64,000 nucleotides of DNA from Chanos chanos (Eukaryota; Chordata; Actinopteri; Gonorynchiformes; Chanidae). The stretch spans positions 13,677,044-13,741,043 of the forward strand of contig NC_044507.1 in the NCBI RefSeq assembly GCF_902362185.1, given 5' to 3'. Positions 34,432 to 47,138 of the stretch are shown here, piece by piece. Every line of letters starts with the position of its first letter. The first letter of the stretch is position 1. The translations under genes were made by a program, and so were the position numbers. The notes beneath the pieces are model-generated. The model was not told the DNA's origin. It made no database searches and saw only the letters and a list, made by a program, of their open reading frames with translations.

Positions 34432-36432
34432 CCTCATACTGCTCTTCTCTTTGAATCATCGGTTTGCGGGTGTTTAAATGGTCATTATCACTTCTCTTCT
34501 CTTTTCACTGGCAAAGCAAGCGGCGAACCAAGACAGAGAGTAAACAGGCTATTGAACTTTGACCCATGGAAACAGGATGTCTCCGTAGTGACAGAGAAGG
34601 CTGATTCTGGCTTTAGCTTCACTAAGACTGGCAGGCGCTGTCGATTTTCCCTCGGTTTGAGGAAAACAGTAACATGAATACATAACAGTGTTCTTGTGTT
34701 ACCACAGGAGACGTGTCTGAACAGAATTAGAAAGCAGAATGAACTCCTGGGAACTAGAGAGACACGCAAGTATAAGCTTGTATTTGTTGTGATGTTGATC
34801 GCAGATGAGTGGCAATCTATCTCTTGACGTCAATCAAGTGTAAAAATAGCTCAATAACCCATATGACTGAGTCATGCATAAGGACATACAGAAAAGACTT
34901 CACCGCATAAGACACAGCAAAAGACAGAATGACAAATTCTCAATGGCAGCTTTTTTTTTTTTTTATTCTCGATATTATCTATGCCTGGGCCTTGTAACTG
35001 TTTGCTTAAATTTAAGTATGGTCATTACTTTGTTAATTATTGCCATCTTTAACGATTTGGCTTAGACAAACCCCACCTATCTGTGCAGTTTAGAGTAATA
35101 AAATAGTGACAAATATTCAAGAAGGGCAACCACATCAAAAATTTGGTTTGCGTCCCTCCCAGCTATTTCAGTCTTTCTCTGTGGTAATCACGCGCGTAGT
35201 CGTGCGTATATTTTTGTGGGCATGGTGTCAGTGAAGACGAGAAAACAGTCTGTGAAGAACACGTAAGCCGAATGCCAGGCAACGTGAGGTAACGTATACA
35301 GATGTCTTGTATTGTCTGATATGCATTCAAGCTTTATGGAACACTTCCGGACTCCTCAAAAAAAGTGCAAAGCAATGATCCAGGAGCAAAGTTCAACAGC
35401 CAAGACATTTATAGATCTAGATGCAGGAGGGTAAGTGTTCTGAGTACAGAGGGCACAGATGCACGTTGGTGGGTTACCCACAGCTCTCTCTTGTTTTTTT
35501 TGACATGCTACAGTGTGAAAATAGCACTGAGTTAATGGTTAAAGGAGAGAATACCAATTTGAACTCATGTGTCTGTGGTGACATAAGGATGGTAAACATG
35601 TCTAATGAAATAAACGCAATATCTTGTGTCTTGTTTTCCCTTTTCAAAATCAGACAAGACGTAGTACGAATAACCAAGAGTAAAATGAATACTATTCTCT
35701 CTCTGTGGTATTTCCAGTGTGCTATATTTGTGTATGGTAAGGCTAGATCGATCCCGTGACATGTATCAGGTTGAGCACGATGGCTCAAACAGATGAGTTT
35801 ATGAGGAATGAACTAGAACGGTAGAGGAGGAATGTCACCTGTAAAAGGTCATCGCTCAGGACCTCGGTTTTCTCTGCCCTGGAAAAAAAAGAGAAATACG
35901 ACAGAAGTTCAGATTTACACAAAATGAAAATGCACGCATACACATAAGGAAGATGTCTTACAGTCGTTTGATCTGTTGTTGGCATTTATGAGGATCATAT
36001 TGCAGCATTTGACAACAAAAGCAATTCTTGCTCACAGCTTAATTCGTTATCCCTCTACAGAACCGTTATAGACACTGTATTTGTCTGAGAGTCCGCTCAT
36101 AGGATCTTTACTGTGAGGTGTAGTGGTATGGCGGGGAACACAGTGGGGAACATGTCCTTGTAAAAATTTTCCATCTCTCCACAGAGACTCTAAAAGAATG
36201 GCAGGAGAGCTACAAAGCAGTTTTTTCCACTTCAGTACGAATGTGATTCATAACAATACCCTTTGTTGATCATTGATTGAATGCTCCACCACTTTTCAAA
36301 AGCGTGTCTAAAAACAGTCCAACACACCTCAGGTATATACACACACACACACGCACGCACCAACACACACACCCCTACACACCCCAACACATACACACGC
36401 CCACGTGTGCATGCACGCGCACACACACACGC

Positions 36433-36474
<42 letters not shown>

Positions 36475-37214
36475 CATAAAGGCCTGCTGGATTTTGTCCT
36501 GTCAGAAAATGCACTTCCTGTTCACTGCATTCCACAGTGTTTGTAATGGCAACAGAGAGAAAGGAGGAGGCCTGCTGCCGCCCAACACAGACACTTGTCA
36601 TCAAAGTGGGAGTGGAGGGCGGACTTAACAGGGGAGCAGGACAATCCCTCTATGATTCCCAGGACCATAAAAATCATCCGATCACATGGGGAGACGCGTT
36701 AAGATATGGCTACAGCACTGGATGTGCTGATCAAGATTCTACACAAGAACAAAGAATAGACCGCAATGTTGTTTAGAGGAGACAATCTGTGAAGTGTAAA
36801 TCTCCCATGTGTCTGGGAATAAATGAGAGATATCGCTTCCATTACCTCATAAAAGCATGCAGACATACATTAGGTTTGCTTCTCTGACTGTTACACTCTG
36901 GGATAAACTTCGCTGCCAGAGCATCTAGTGATCTCTTGCCTAATGCAAATGTGAATATGAGATAACTGGCTAGACTGGCAAATGTGTGCAGACAGGTGCA
37001 GAGCAGGAAAAAAACGCTCCTGATTCAGTTAGAAAAGGCATGTGATGCAGGCACAGCTAATATTCACAGGATTCTCATAACTACACATCAGTCTGCTCCA
37101 ACAACATTGTCTTCATTAGATTTTACAGAGCCCTGGTTAGAGGAGCTCTTAAAAGGGTCTATGTCTACAGTAACAAAAAACACAGATACACACATACACA
37201 GAGAGAGAGAGAGA

Positions 37215-37252
<38 letters not shown>

Positions 37253-40200
37253 CTATATCTGCTTATGAAGTATGGGAAAGTATGTAAGTGTACTTTCATG
37301 CATACAATTTCACAACCTCCATGGGGATTTAATTCATATACACCTCACATAAAAACCCACATAAATTCCACATACACACCCCACATAAAAAAATCGGTCG
37401 GTCTTAATCACTATACAACCCTTATATGTATGTAATGGTCTGCACAGATTTCCTGCACTAAACACAGGGAACAAAGGCTGAGCATGACTTGAACAGCACG
37501 GTGTTTAATTCATTAGGGTTCAGTTAGCCTGGGGATTTGGTTGAACCAGTAGAACCATGCAGTCTCTTCTACAACTGCAACCCAAACGCACACAAAGGGA
37601 TCAATTAGTCAGGCAGCACAAAGGTAGTCATTACTTAATGCTCCAGTAAAATAGTAAAATGTTGCGAAAATAGACCTAGCAGGGCCACACAAAACAGTAC
37701 TTCCATTTTGCCTACCTTGTTGGGATTTTTGCATTAGATGCTGATCTATTCACATGTGCATTCTATTTTTCATTTGATAGTGATTCACAGTGCATTACTG
37801 CCACTCAGACCTTACCCCTTGGATGTGTTATGTGTTTAGAAGTGCTGTGAATATTCAAAGACACTAAAAATACACTTTTAAAGACAGTTTAATTATTATT
37901 TTGATCAAGAATGTGCACAAATGCATTGCACGATTGGGAGAAATTCAAGGAAAACCAGAAAAGGTTCCATTTACAGGTAATGATTTAAGAAAAGAGCCAC
38001 AAAGGGAAAAACCCGGGACCTTTTGGCTTAGTAATGCTACAAAAGATCCAGAATATCCCGTTACAGTGTTAGTGGGCTAAATCGCTTCAGGAGCTGATCA
38101 ATTTTTGGATTGACATCAATACTGAATTAGAATTGATTTGAACAAAGCTCCATAGTCTCTGTTCAGTAACCAAGCAGAGCAAAAGGCTGCATTCGTATCC
38201 CATTACAATAGCTTCATAACTTATCAGCACAAAAGCCATAAAAACCACAGCCTGTCACATTTCTCAAAATGCCATGGCAATATTTAAATTACTTCAGTTA
38301 GAGAACACCGCTAAGGGTTCTAGGGCCAACTGAGTGACAAATTTATACGCCATGTACTGTTTTATAATGAAATGCAGAATTGGGGACATGAATGCTCTAT
38401 ATTAAGTATTAGAATTGCATTGGTAACTGTTTTACATTTCTGGGAGGCTGATACTAGAGGGTAATCGAGCGTTAAAAACCCACAAGCTTTCCTTTCCTCT
38501 ACCATTATTTTCATTTGATCTGCGCACTGAGCTCTCAAGCGTTTTGTCCTCTATTTCTGGAACAGATACTGAGTCTCACTGGAAACTGTTGCTCGGAAAT
38601 GCTGTGGTCATCAGCTCTCTGAAAAGAGCAACAAAACATTCCGGCTAGTGGGCTTTAATGCAGTGGAGCCGAGTAGTGATAGTAACGAAGGTTTTACCAC
38701 CATCAGCAATGTCTGAGTGTTTATATTCAAATCTTACAGTTTGGATAGTCCACATGAAAATGAGTAGGCGTGAGCTGAAAGCTGATCTGTATCTGTTATT
38801 AAGTGCTAATATCCAATCACAGCCAAAGCAAGATGAATGTGTCTTTGTGTGAGGGAAAAGTATAGGGAAAGGATCATAATATCCTTCCAGATGACCTGTC
38901 ATCTGCAGGGAAGAAGACATCCATCCTTACAGATGGATCCTTTTCAGATGGATTCCCTCAACGAATCTAACAGTACTCATGTCTTAGCACCTCTTTTTTA
39001 ACACGTGTTTTTGACTGTTGAAATTGAGTCTCTTCAGTGTGTGTGTTTCATCTGTAACATCTCCAAAACTAATCTGGATAATAACTCGGTTGAGTATATC
39101 AAAACTCTGGCATTGTGGTGGCCTGAAGGGACCTGGCCCAGCCGCTGGCCCTTTCTTCACTCCTCTGACCTTCACATTAACTTAGGTCTGGGTTCTACAT
39201 TACACTCACTGATTTACAGCATCATGGAAGATGGCTATTCCAGAAGTCAGTCAAATAACCATAGACGCATTGGAGGAGACATTTTATGGCGTCACCAGCT
39301 AGAGCGGAAGCGTTTGGAGTAGTCTAACATTGTACAAGACTGTACAGCCTGTCATTCTTAACACTGGCGATTTTATTTGAACTTGTTATTAACTTTTCAT
39401 TAACTTTCACGTGGCTTCAATTTAAAAATGAATAGAATAGCAATTACTCAACTGTCATACAGAACAGATCAAGCCCAGAGGAAAGCCCTTGTTGGTTGTT
39501 AGAGGGGTGGTTTGAAAGGGAGGTGAAGCAGCTGAAGCATGGGGTTTCCCCATACCCAGTCTGAAAGATCACCTAAGTTAAAATCTTCCCATACCTCAAG
39601 TAAGAGTCAAATTATTGTGGTGGGCTACAGGAAATACCTCTATTGCCAAGGGTCCTTTTTAGGAACGTTGTTATATACTATACCCATTAAGAGTTCAGTG
39701 TGCTACATGGTAGTGATTACTAATCATAAAAGTCTATTCTTTAACGCTTTGTATGCATAAGGGTGTGTAACATAGGTTTGCATTTGGTGTGGTGACAAAC
39801 AACATTAATGGATGCATTATAAATCAGCTATTATTTCATAAGAAAATAAATTCATGCCAATCAAGTTTCAGGTTTGTTTGCACCCACATAGAATGTGAAA
39901 ATTGCCCGTAGATGGAAAAATCTCATCAATGTTCTGGTGGATTAACATCCCCAGTAATTTCAAATTACCCTAAATTAGGCCCAGCCATGTTTTTCTGGAA
40001 GATGTGCTTTTAAAGAATGGAATTTCAAACACTAATATTTTATCAATGCTGAACACTACCAAATCCATGCAGTTGCATTGTTTGCATAGGATACAGCTGA
40101 TAAAAGTATAGTTCAGTAATGATCTTCATAAAATGCACAACACAAACGAATTTTAAAACTTATGTGAACGTCGAAATAAGAATATTATATTTCGTAGTCA

Positions 40201-40414
40201 TTTTCTTGACCTCTTTTTCAAAATATTTCTATCTGCTGTATCAGGGCGGATTGCACTGCTATCGACATAGTGGCACTCCCAATAAATGGGAGATCCAAAG
40301 CTATCACACAAATACTATCAGACATTTAAACTGCTTGCATAAGAGAGAAAGGCCTACTAACCTTCCAACTGTCTGGTTGGCGAGTTGTTTCATTCGATTA
40401 AATTGCTTCTTCAT
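19968..40414 (-). CDS. arhgap17: Rho GTPase-activating protein 17 (RICH1/nadrin)
   Basis: Twenty exons close in phase to 799 residues (5' to 3' on the minus strand): 40414-40362, 35878-35839, 33001-32897, 32794-32718, 31891-31780, 31524-31448, 31216-31099, 30193-30125, 29874-29793, 29180-29053, 28166-28055, 27560-27479, 27034-26954, 26873-26760, 26557-26466, 26370-26223, 24915-24688, 23775-23636, 23416-22991 and 20083-19968. It switches off Cdc42 and Rac1 at tight junctions and nerve terminals. Residues 1-245 form the BAR membrane-curving domain, starting MKKQFNRMKQLANQTVGR as in human. The RhoGAP domain follows, with arginine finger Arg291 in GLFRIAAG and Asn401 in PSNIAIVLGPNLLW. The tail is proline-rich with SH3-type motifs (APAPPK, PIQAPNHPPPQPP) and ends STML, a class I PDZ ligand (STAL in human). 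Human isoforms are 803 and 881 residues. The a/b paralogue is not assignable. Confidence 0.95.
20084..22990. other. arhgap17 last intron (2.9 kb)
   Basis: Between the STML-encoding last exon and the large proline-rich exon. It contains a G run at 20175-20187, a short TG repeat near 22718-22755, and otherwise AT-rich unique-looking sequence. No second gene was recognised on either strand. Confidence 0.7.
24169..24213. repeat. (GA)n microsatellite, arhgap17 intron
   Basis: About 22 uninterrupted GA units between exons 17 and 18 of arhgap17. Confidence 0.95.
25021..25062. repeat. (GA)n microsatellite, arhgap17 intron 16
   Basis: About 20 GA units, 106 bases upstream (in transcript terms) of exon 17. 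A (CA)n tract lies in the same intron near 25303-25339. The rest of this intron (24916-26222) shows no gene. Confidence 0.95.
27141..27446. repeat. Pentanucleotide satellite (GTTTA)n filling arhgap17 intron 12
   Basis: About 61 units of gttta with blocks of the variants gtgta and gtgca. The array covers 306 of the 444 intron bases and starts 33 bases from the exon 12 donor in transcript direction. Pure gttta copies lie at both ends and variants cluster in the middle, as expected for an ageing slippage array. Confidence 0.95.
30321..30612 (+). repeat. Dispersed repeat, 5'-truncated copy, in arhgap17 intron 7
   Basis: The segment with ctgtcagtgactttgaccaa, ggcactggcaaaa, tccccgggcgctgg and ggatgggttaaatgcagagg matches a second copy at 43540-43760. 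It also holds a local tandem of tgtgtgctcactgctctag units and ends in a TG tract (30573-30611). The shape suggests a non-autonomous element common in fish; the family name was not determined. Confidence 0.65.
31909..31950 (-). repeat. (TG)n tract (CA on plus) 17 bases upstream of arhgap17 exon 5
   Basis: In the transcript about 21 UG units are followed by aatgtatgtgatgacag and then exon 5 (first base 31891). No pyrimidine tract is visible between the repeat and the splice site. Confidence 0.9.
33002..35838. other. arhgap17 intron 2 (2.8 kb)
   Basis: It contains a tccg tetranucleotide run near 33409-33430, CA/TG tracts at 33513-33541 and 34400-34431, and T or A runs. No exon or gene was recognised on either strand. 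Confidence 0.7.
35879..40361. other. arhgap17 first intron (4.5 kb)
   Basis: The exon that encodes the first 18 residues is isolated at 40362-40414. This intron holds a compound CA/CG tract (36340-36472) and a GA tract (37201-37253) but no other recognised feature. Long conserved-looking AT-rich stretches could hold enhancers, but nothing in the sequence alone proves it. Confidence 0.65.
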
Positions 40415-41441
40415 TTTGATTCCCTGTCCTCTAAGTCCAACTTTAAAAAGTCCTAAGGTCCCCTACAACACCCCTCATTTAACTCAAGTCCTCACATAGG
40501 TTGCTGCCATCGCAGCTAGCTCTTACAACTGAAACGATAGGTTCCGAAATCGAGTTTGAGTAGTTCGCAAAAATTGTACAAAAGCTCATTCCAAAGGAAT
40601 GTTATCTCCACTTGAGAAAAAAGCCCGCAAAACACGACAAACTTGTCCCTTTAGCTTTGATAAGTCACATTTCTACTTGGTTTTCGTTACTGCCGTGCTT
40701 AACCGATTAAGCACAAGAAAGAGGAAGTGCCTTTCACTTCCCTACTGTATTGCAAAATGGGCAGTGACATATGATACCTTGTACAACAGTGCTCCAGCAT
40801 CGATTCAGTTCATTCCGTGAAGTGTTGATATCTTTTGTGATACAGTCCTCACATAACCGATAAAAACAGCAATTCCCCATGTGAGCAAATTTTAGCTGCT
40901 GCTTATTTCCAATGCCATCAGTAGCCTATACAGTCACTGTTCTGTATACATGGATTCTGTTTGCCTGTAATACAATGATTTACAAAGAACACAAACTTGC
41001 ACAATGGATTGGCTGTTTGCAGAACAGAATCTTGTCGATGCCTCTGCTTTCACTTTAGTTCTTCATAACATTGGGATGTACGCTAAAAATACATACCAAA
41101 GGTACAGGACCTCACATCGCTCGCACAAGGCAGATTTAAATGAACAAGCCAGTGGTTACAGTTACGGCGTAGACAGATAATTATTTTGTAACACGCGAAA
41201 ATTGCGAATATTGCTGTTTTCATCCTTGCCATCGTCACACATCATAAGCATCGACAATATTTCCTGAGTAGTGCTGTCTTACACTTGAATAACGTTATTC
41301 ATGTTATAAGATGCACTGTTTGCATGCAGTGGTGTATTTGAACGAGGTCAAAGTGTAGCCCATAACTACATAGCGGATCACCACACAGGGACTTAACCTC
41401 TTGTGAGACTTCGTGTTAATGTAGTGGAATGTTATGTAGTT

Positions 41442-41460
41442 TGCTGCTACCTGGTGGCCA
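41442..41460 (-). promoter_or_regulatory. CTCF-like motif
   Basis: Read on the minus strand it begins TGGCCACCAGG followed by TAGCAGCA, matching the core of the vertebrate CTCF consensus (TGGCCACCAGGGGGCGCTA) except in the last third. The match is by eye; occupancy is unknown. Confidence 0.35.
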
Positions 41461-43386
41461 TTAGTGTTCTACAAACATTTGTCCGTGCGAAATAATAACA
41501 GCACAGTTCCACGAGAGTCTTATGATTAGCTTTGCGGCTCCTCACAAGAACTCCAGAGAATGCAAAGAATGATCTTGCCTCTCAACCGTTTTCATATCTA
41601 GATGATACCACGCGGACCACAAACTCATGCCAAACTCATGTGGCATGTTGTGCAAATAATCAAGTCTTTAAAATTCTCTTTAAAATACTATGCTGAATAT
41701 ATCTGACATTTTTTTTTTATTTTAACTAAAAATGTTTATGTATTTGCACAGAATTTCTTACAGTTAAAATCACCAAAGCTATATCCGGTAATTCAACAGA
41801 TCAGTGTTCATTTTAAAACAATAACTTGAAGTGAGGGTAAGAGTTAGTTAAAACAGGGCCAATTATGTCCAGCCCCTTTAACACATACACGCCCTCCCCT
41901 TTCGAATGTGTGGACCCTAAACGGACAAATCCACAGCCGTCACTGAAAAGGGACACATGACTCAAGTAGTTACAGGTTAAATAATTTCTGTATCGAAAAA
42001 AAAGCAATGTGAGGTGGTTAAGAAGTCTCTCGTTTTAAAATTGTGTAACAGAAAATGACACAAGCAATTTTACTGTTCATGCATTTTTTTTTTCAGATGT
42101 TACGTGAGAACCGTGTTGAATTCTAAGCAGTGACACAACTGTCCCAAGACTAAGTTTATATAGTGTTTACTGTATTGTAGTGTATGTAGAGAAAATCACA
42201 TATTGTTCTCATGTTTTAAACAGCCATAAGTGACCTTCGCTAATGCAGACAGAGTTGACTACATCAGTATCTGAATGTAACTGCTCAAATTATTGTTGAA
42301 AGATCGACAAGAAGGTGACAATTGCCGCACATATCTTCGTGTGTGTGTGCTCCTGTAATTTCTCTTATCATTACGAGTGCGTAGAGACCAATAACATTCC
42401 ACTACAAACCGTCCAGTGAGTTCACCTCTAAAACAACAGATTATGGTGCATGCAATTTCTAAAATTTAACTTAATGACAAGTTAAAAACAGGTGTTTAGT
42501 GCCCCTTTTATCTTTTACTAGATTAGATTAGATTAGATTAAAGAAGACGAACAGTCAACTTTGAACCAGGTCACTGAAAATTAACCTTTTAAGTTGGAGC
42601 TTTTAAAATTGTTTGCACAGTATAAAACACATCATTTTGAGAGATTTGGAAAATACTGTTGCCCAGTACATGGCTAATCTGTCAGACTTTGTCGGGGTGT
42701 CCATTGTTTCTTCGTGCGTGGTATATCCATTGCTTCTTTGTGCCTGGAAGAGCAAACTATCACAATTTGTTTTAATATGAATGCACTGAGAGTGACTGAC
42801 TATGAGTGTCTGAAAATAAGCACTAAAGCTGTCAGTTTAACCTTTGATATTTAGGTCTGTGTCTTTCTTTGAAGAACTTTGGACTTGAGGGATACTTCAC
42901 TGCACAACAGCATAGCATTCAAAGTGCTCCACATTCACGCTTACAGAATTAGCCAGTAATGTTCAGGTTCTCCCCTTTGACCAGTTAAGAAAACTGAAAA
43001 TACCTCTTATATCTGCAGTCTGCAGAGGCTTATGGATAATTTCTTTTAATGGAAACATACTGCTCTTCAGACCCTTTTAGTAACCCTCTGCCAGCTTTTA
43101 GAGCTTATGGACAGTGTTTACTCTCTGTAAGCTCTAAAACAACCTTTTTGCAAATGTACGTTATAAAATACATACAGTTCATAAAGTGCTTCAAAGGAAT
43201 TGATTTCATATGCTCTCTTTCCTTTTCCATTATATTTGAAGTTTAAAAACAGCAGCAACCAAGAAACATCACAGAACCTTTGGTCCCTGCTAATTTTGTG
43301 TGGAGATTTTAGAGAAAGAAGAAAGTGAAGGAACCGATTCGGAAGAGGAACCATTGTTAAACATGCAAAGGGCTTCGCAGTGGCTT

Positions 43387-43765
43387 AGGCTTCATGGTGG
43401 CTCAGTGGTTGGCACTGTTGCCTCACAGCACAGTAAGAATCCTGGTTGTCCCTTTCTTGTGTGGAGTTTCTCGTGTCCCGTGTTTAAGTAGGTTTCCTCC
43501 AGGTGCTCTGGTTTCCTCCCGCCATCAAAGACATGTATGCTTGGATTAATACTCCTGTCAGTGACCTTGACCAAGGCACTGGCAAAAGACCTGGAATTGG
43601 TCCCCGGGCACCTGCAGCTGCCCACTGCTCCTAGCTTCTAATGTGAAAAGAAGCTGCTCCTACATTCTAATTTGCGCTCACTGCTCAGGTGTGTGTGCCC
43701 ACTGGATTATAGGATGGGTTAAATGCAGAGGCTGCATTTCACTGCTCACTGCTCTAATTAAAAAT
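43387..43765 (+). repeat. Dispersed repeat, near full-length copy with a tRNA-like head
   Basis: It opens tcatggtggctcagtggttg, which resembles a polymerase III A box. It then runs through gtttcctccaggtgctctgg and ccttgaccaaggcactggc to gatgggttaaatgcagaggc. The 3' two thirds match 30321-30570. This layout resembles tRNA-derived SINEs or short non-autonomous elements common in fish. The B-box region is eroded, so it is unlikely to be active. Confidence 0.65.
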
Positions 43766-45116
43766 ACCAGAATGTTCGTTGCACTTCCTCAGAACAGAAA
43801 TTTAATCTGATTTTTACAGCCCACGCAACAAGTCTGTTAGCTCATAGATGCTTTTTCAATGACATTGTCCATTGAGGTGAGCAATCAGAGGAAGTAAATA
43901 TTTACTTCATTTGTTTCTGTAAGATTACAGTTGCTGACATCACACTACAAATATTTCACTTATCTTGTTAGTCCAGTGGAGTGCTTGAAACTTAATTACA
44001 AACTTTACATTTCGTAACAATGTCAAGAGAGGACACAATTCAGTACTGCCATTGTATTTCTCCCTCTGGACTTTCTCTGTTAATAATGTGAACTGACTAC
44101 TAGTGTTGATAAGCAATAGTGTGTTGCTGGTGAGGCCTGAGCGATCCTTTTCCAAAGGACACTCACATTTTCTTTCTTTAAGATTAACATGTAATTCATC
44201 ATTTAATGATTTTAACTGTAAGGTGAGACTTCTCTCTTTAATCTATAAAATACCAGTCAAAGAGAAAGGGGAACAACCCTGATTTTAAACCTGACCTCTT
44301 TGTGTCTCTCTGCTTTGAGGCTATTGTTTCAATCTTTATGGTCTCGTGGAGCATGTATGTAGGACTCAATAAAGATAACAAATGTACTTTCATAGAGACT
44401 GCCAAAAGCCAAAGACTATTCACTAATTAAGCAGAAGTACACATTTTTTTTCTAATGTTCTTTGTATGGTTTGCCACTCCAAAATATTTTTTTATTCAAC
44501 ATTGCTGTATGGAAAGCGCCACATTTAAGCTAATGACCAACCTTGATCTAATTTTCTCCACGTTTTTAACTGTGCATTTTAAAAGCATTCAATGCAGGTG
44601 ATATTTTTTCTAAGTTTTGTCCTTTTTTTAAGTTCAATTTTGATCATAAAATCACAACTTACATGTATTGTGCAAAAAATGAATGAATGCGTCGCTGAAA
44701 GTTATAAACTTAAACTTTCAACAATGCTGTTTTTCATTGGAGAGGCAGCAAATTCTGTGAGTTTTCATCGCTTGTGCATCACAGACACAGTAACTTCCTA
44801 GAACAATGTTGGAACAAGTTGAAATAATTTGACTGAAATTTACTGAAATGTATGAATCAAAACTATGACATTATGCTTTCAAACAGTGTTTCCACTGGAC
44901 TCTAGCTATTTTATTTAGCACTCTTATCTTAACCTTTAACAGGGGTATTGCATGTTGATAACATCAGGAGAAATTGCTGATTTTTTCAGCTTACTCGGTG
45001 GATCACATATTGAAGCATATTCAATGCTATTTCCCTTCAAAATTCTTCAATTTGTTGAAAACTGTTTCTGAGATCAGAGCCTTTGACTATAATTCAAGTC
45101 CATAATCAGTACTATG

Positions 45117-45123
45117 AGATAAG
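45117..45123 (+). promoter_or_regulatory. GATA-factor motif in the proximal aqp8 flank
   Basis: AGATAAG, a consensus WGATAR site, lies 128 bases upstream of the first aquaporin start codon. GATA4/6 control many gut and liver genes, where AQP8 is typically expressed. A single short motif is weak evidence. Confidence 0.25.
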
Positions 45124-45250
45124 AGAGGACCAACACCCGATGCCCACCCCACCCTCCTCAACCCTCCACCCTTACTCATTCACGGTCTGACCAACACATC
45201 AGAGTCCTGCTTACTCAAGAGACAGATCCCATTAGCAGCAGTCTACCACC

Positions 45251-46973
45251 ATGGACCACAGTGAGTCAAAAGCAGAGCTTTGTGACATGTCAGTCATATC
45301 CTGTAAAGAGGAGCTGAATGAGCAGAAAGTCACGGTGAAGAAAAGGGTCAGTGTGTTTCAAAACTACATTCAGCCCTGTCTGGCTGAACTGGTGGGTTCA
45401 ACTCTCTTCATCTTCATTGGTTGCCTGTCCGTTATTGAGAATGTGGAGGGCACAGGGAGCCTGCAGCCTGCCCTGGCACATGGAATAGCACTGAGCATTG
45501 TCATTGCAGTGTTAGGAGAGATCAGGTATGGACTATGAACGTGAAAACTGTATAAAAGATATGAAACTTATCATCTTATTATATTTTGAATGTTCATGTC
45601 TTAGGTGTAAAATGTGATTTTGGTGGTTGTTTGATGGTGCACACAAAATATCTTTAAAGATGACCAACTTAATCTAAAAAAAGTCAGTGTTTGTCTGGAA
45701 ATTAATGTTTTCAAACTGATCTAACAGTCGTTCTATTGCAGCGGTGGCCATTTCAACCCTGCAGTAACTCTGTCTGTGTACTTGATTGGGGGACTCAATG
45801 TCATTCTACTCTTACCATATATGCTTGTCCAAATGTGTGGTGGAATGATCGGAGCAGGTCTGGCCAAGGTGTGTACCCCAAGAACAAAACACAACAAGCA
45901 CTGGTTTCTCTAACAGCAATATATTTAGACTGATCACTTCATCTGTTTCCACATTCCTTCCTTATCTGATTCGTCCTGAAATTCTCAGAAACCTTCAGGT
46001 AATCTCACGTTATCACACCTATCTGTTTTGATTCTTTTTTTTCTATGCTTGCAAACCACTTGACATGTTATCAGGTTGTAAAATGATTAGTGAAATTGAG
46101 ACATCTTAGACTGTGAAAATAGAGGGACTTCATATGTACTCCCTGACCACTCTATAATGTTGTTGTGAGGAATTTTGCTGTTTACCTGGACTGCTAAATT
46201 ATAATCATTAAGCCATCTTAGTCAGAATTATGCAGATGGAGAAAAAGGCTTGGCTTATTTTATTGTTAACAACAATTTTCCTTTTATGAACTGCAATATA
46301 CAGTGCTTTCAACACCTAGCTGCTGTCCTCAAAATTGTCTGAATTTCCCTCTATATATTTCTCTGCATACCACACCACTTTCAGACACCCGATGACTGAA
46401 TGTTAATGATGACAGGAATGGTAACTCTTGATCAACCATAAGTCTGTATGTCACAGGTGATGTCTCCGACTCAGAACTACCTCAACGCCTCCGGCGGAGC
46501 GTTTAACGTGGTGAAGGATGCGGATCAGGTTGGGTCAGCTGTCATAGCAGAGGTGGTCATGACGGTTCTCTTGACCATGGCAGTGTGCATGGGGGCAGTG
46601 AATGGAAAGACACGCAGTCTGCTTGCTCCTTTCTGTATCGGCCTGGCTGTGGGCACTGATATCTTGGCAGGGTGAGATCTGGTTATAAATTTAGATACTA
46701 ATATCTTGTAGCGTGTCTCATCAGAAGTATGGGTTTAGATCTTAAGCATTTAGATTCTGGTCTAACCGAAGATTGTTTTTTAGGTCAGAAGTTTCTTTTA
46801 GGTTAGGACACACCCTGATGTCTGTAAAACTACATGTAAAACATGCACCTGCACTAAATGAACAAATTACACAGATGCACATTTGTTTTAGTTGAAGTGT
46901 GATTTTTTTTAAGAAAGTTAGTTAGCTTTATCAAAAGTCAAAAGGTCGGCAGTGTGAAACCACTTAAATGACC

Positions 46974-47019
<46 letters not shown>

Positions 47020-47096
47020 TGTGTGCGCACACGTGTGCATGTGTGTAAGCATGTGTGTATGTGTGCAAGCATGTGCATGTGCATATGGATGTGTGC

Positions 47097-47138
<42 letters not shown>

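Larger units (their letters stand above)
40415..45250. other. Intergenic region between arhgap17 and aqp8 (divergent 5' ends)
   Basis: The 5' ends of two divergent genes face each other across 4.8 kb. No LCMT1 exon, which would be expected here by human order, was seen. A dispersed repeat (43387-43765) and a CTCF-like motif (41442-41460) are listed separately. A short TAGAT run sits at 42521-42540. Promoters are presumably at both edges; no convincing TATA box was found. Confidence 0.6.

Noticed and set aside
43387-43460. A tRNA gene suggested by the A-box-like head
   Set aside because: There is no cloverleaf or intact B box; it is the head of a dispersed repeat.
40415-45250. LCMT1 exons expected from human gene order
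   Set aside because: No segment resembling the methyltransferase was recognised on either strand; absence is by eye only.
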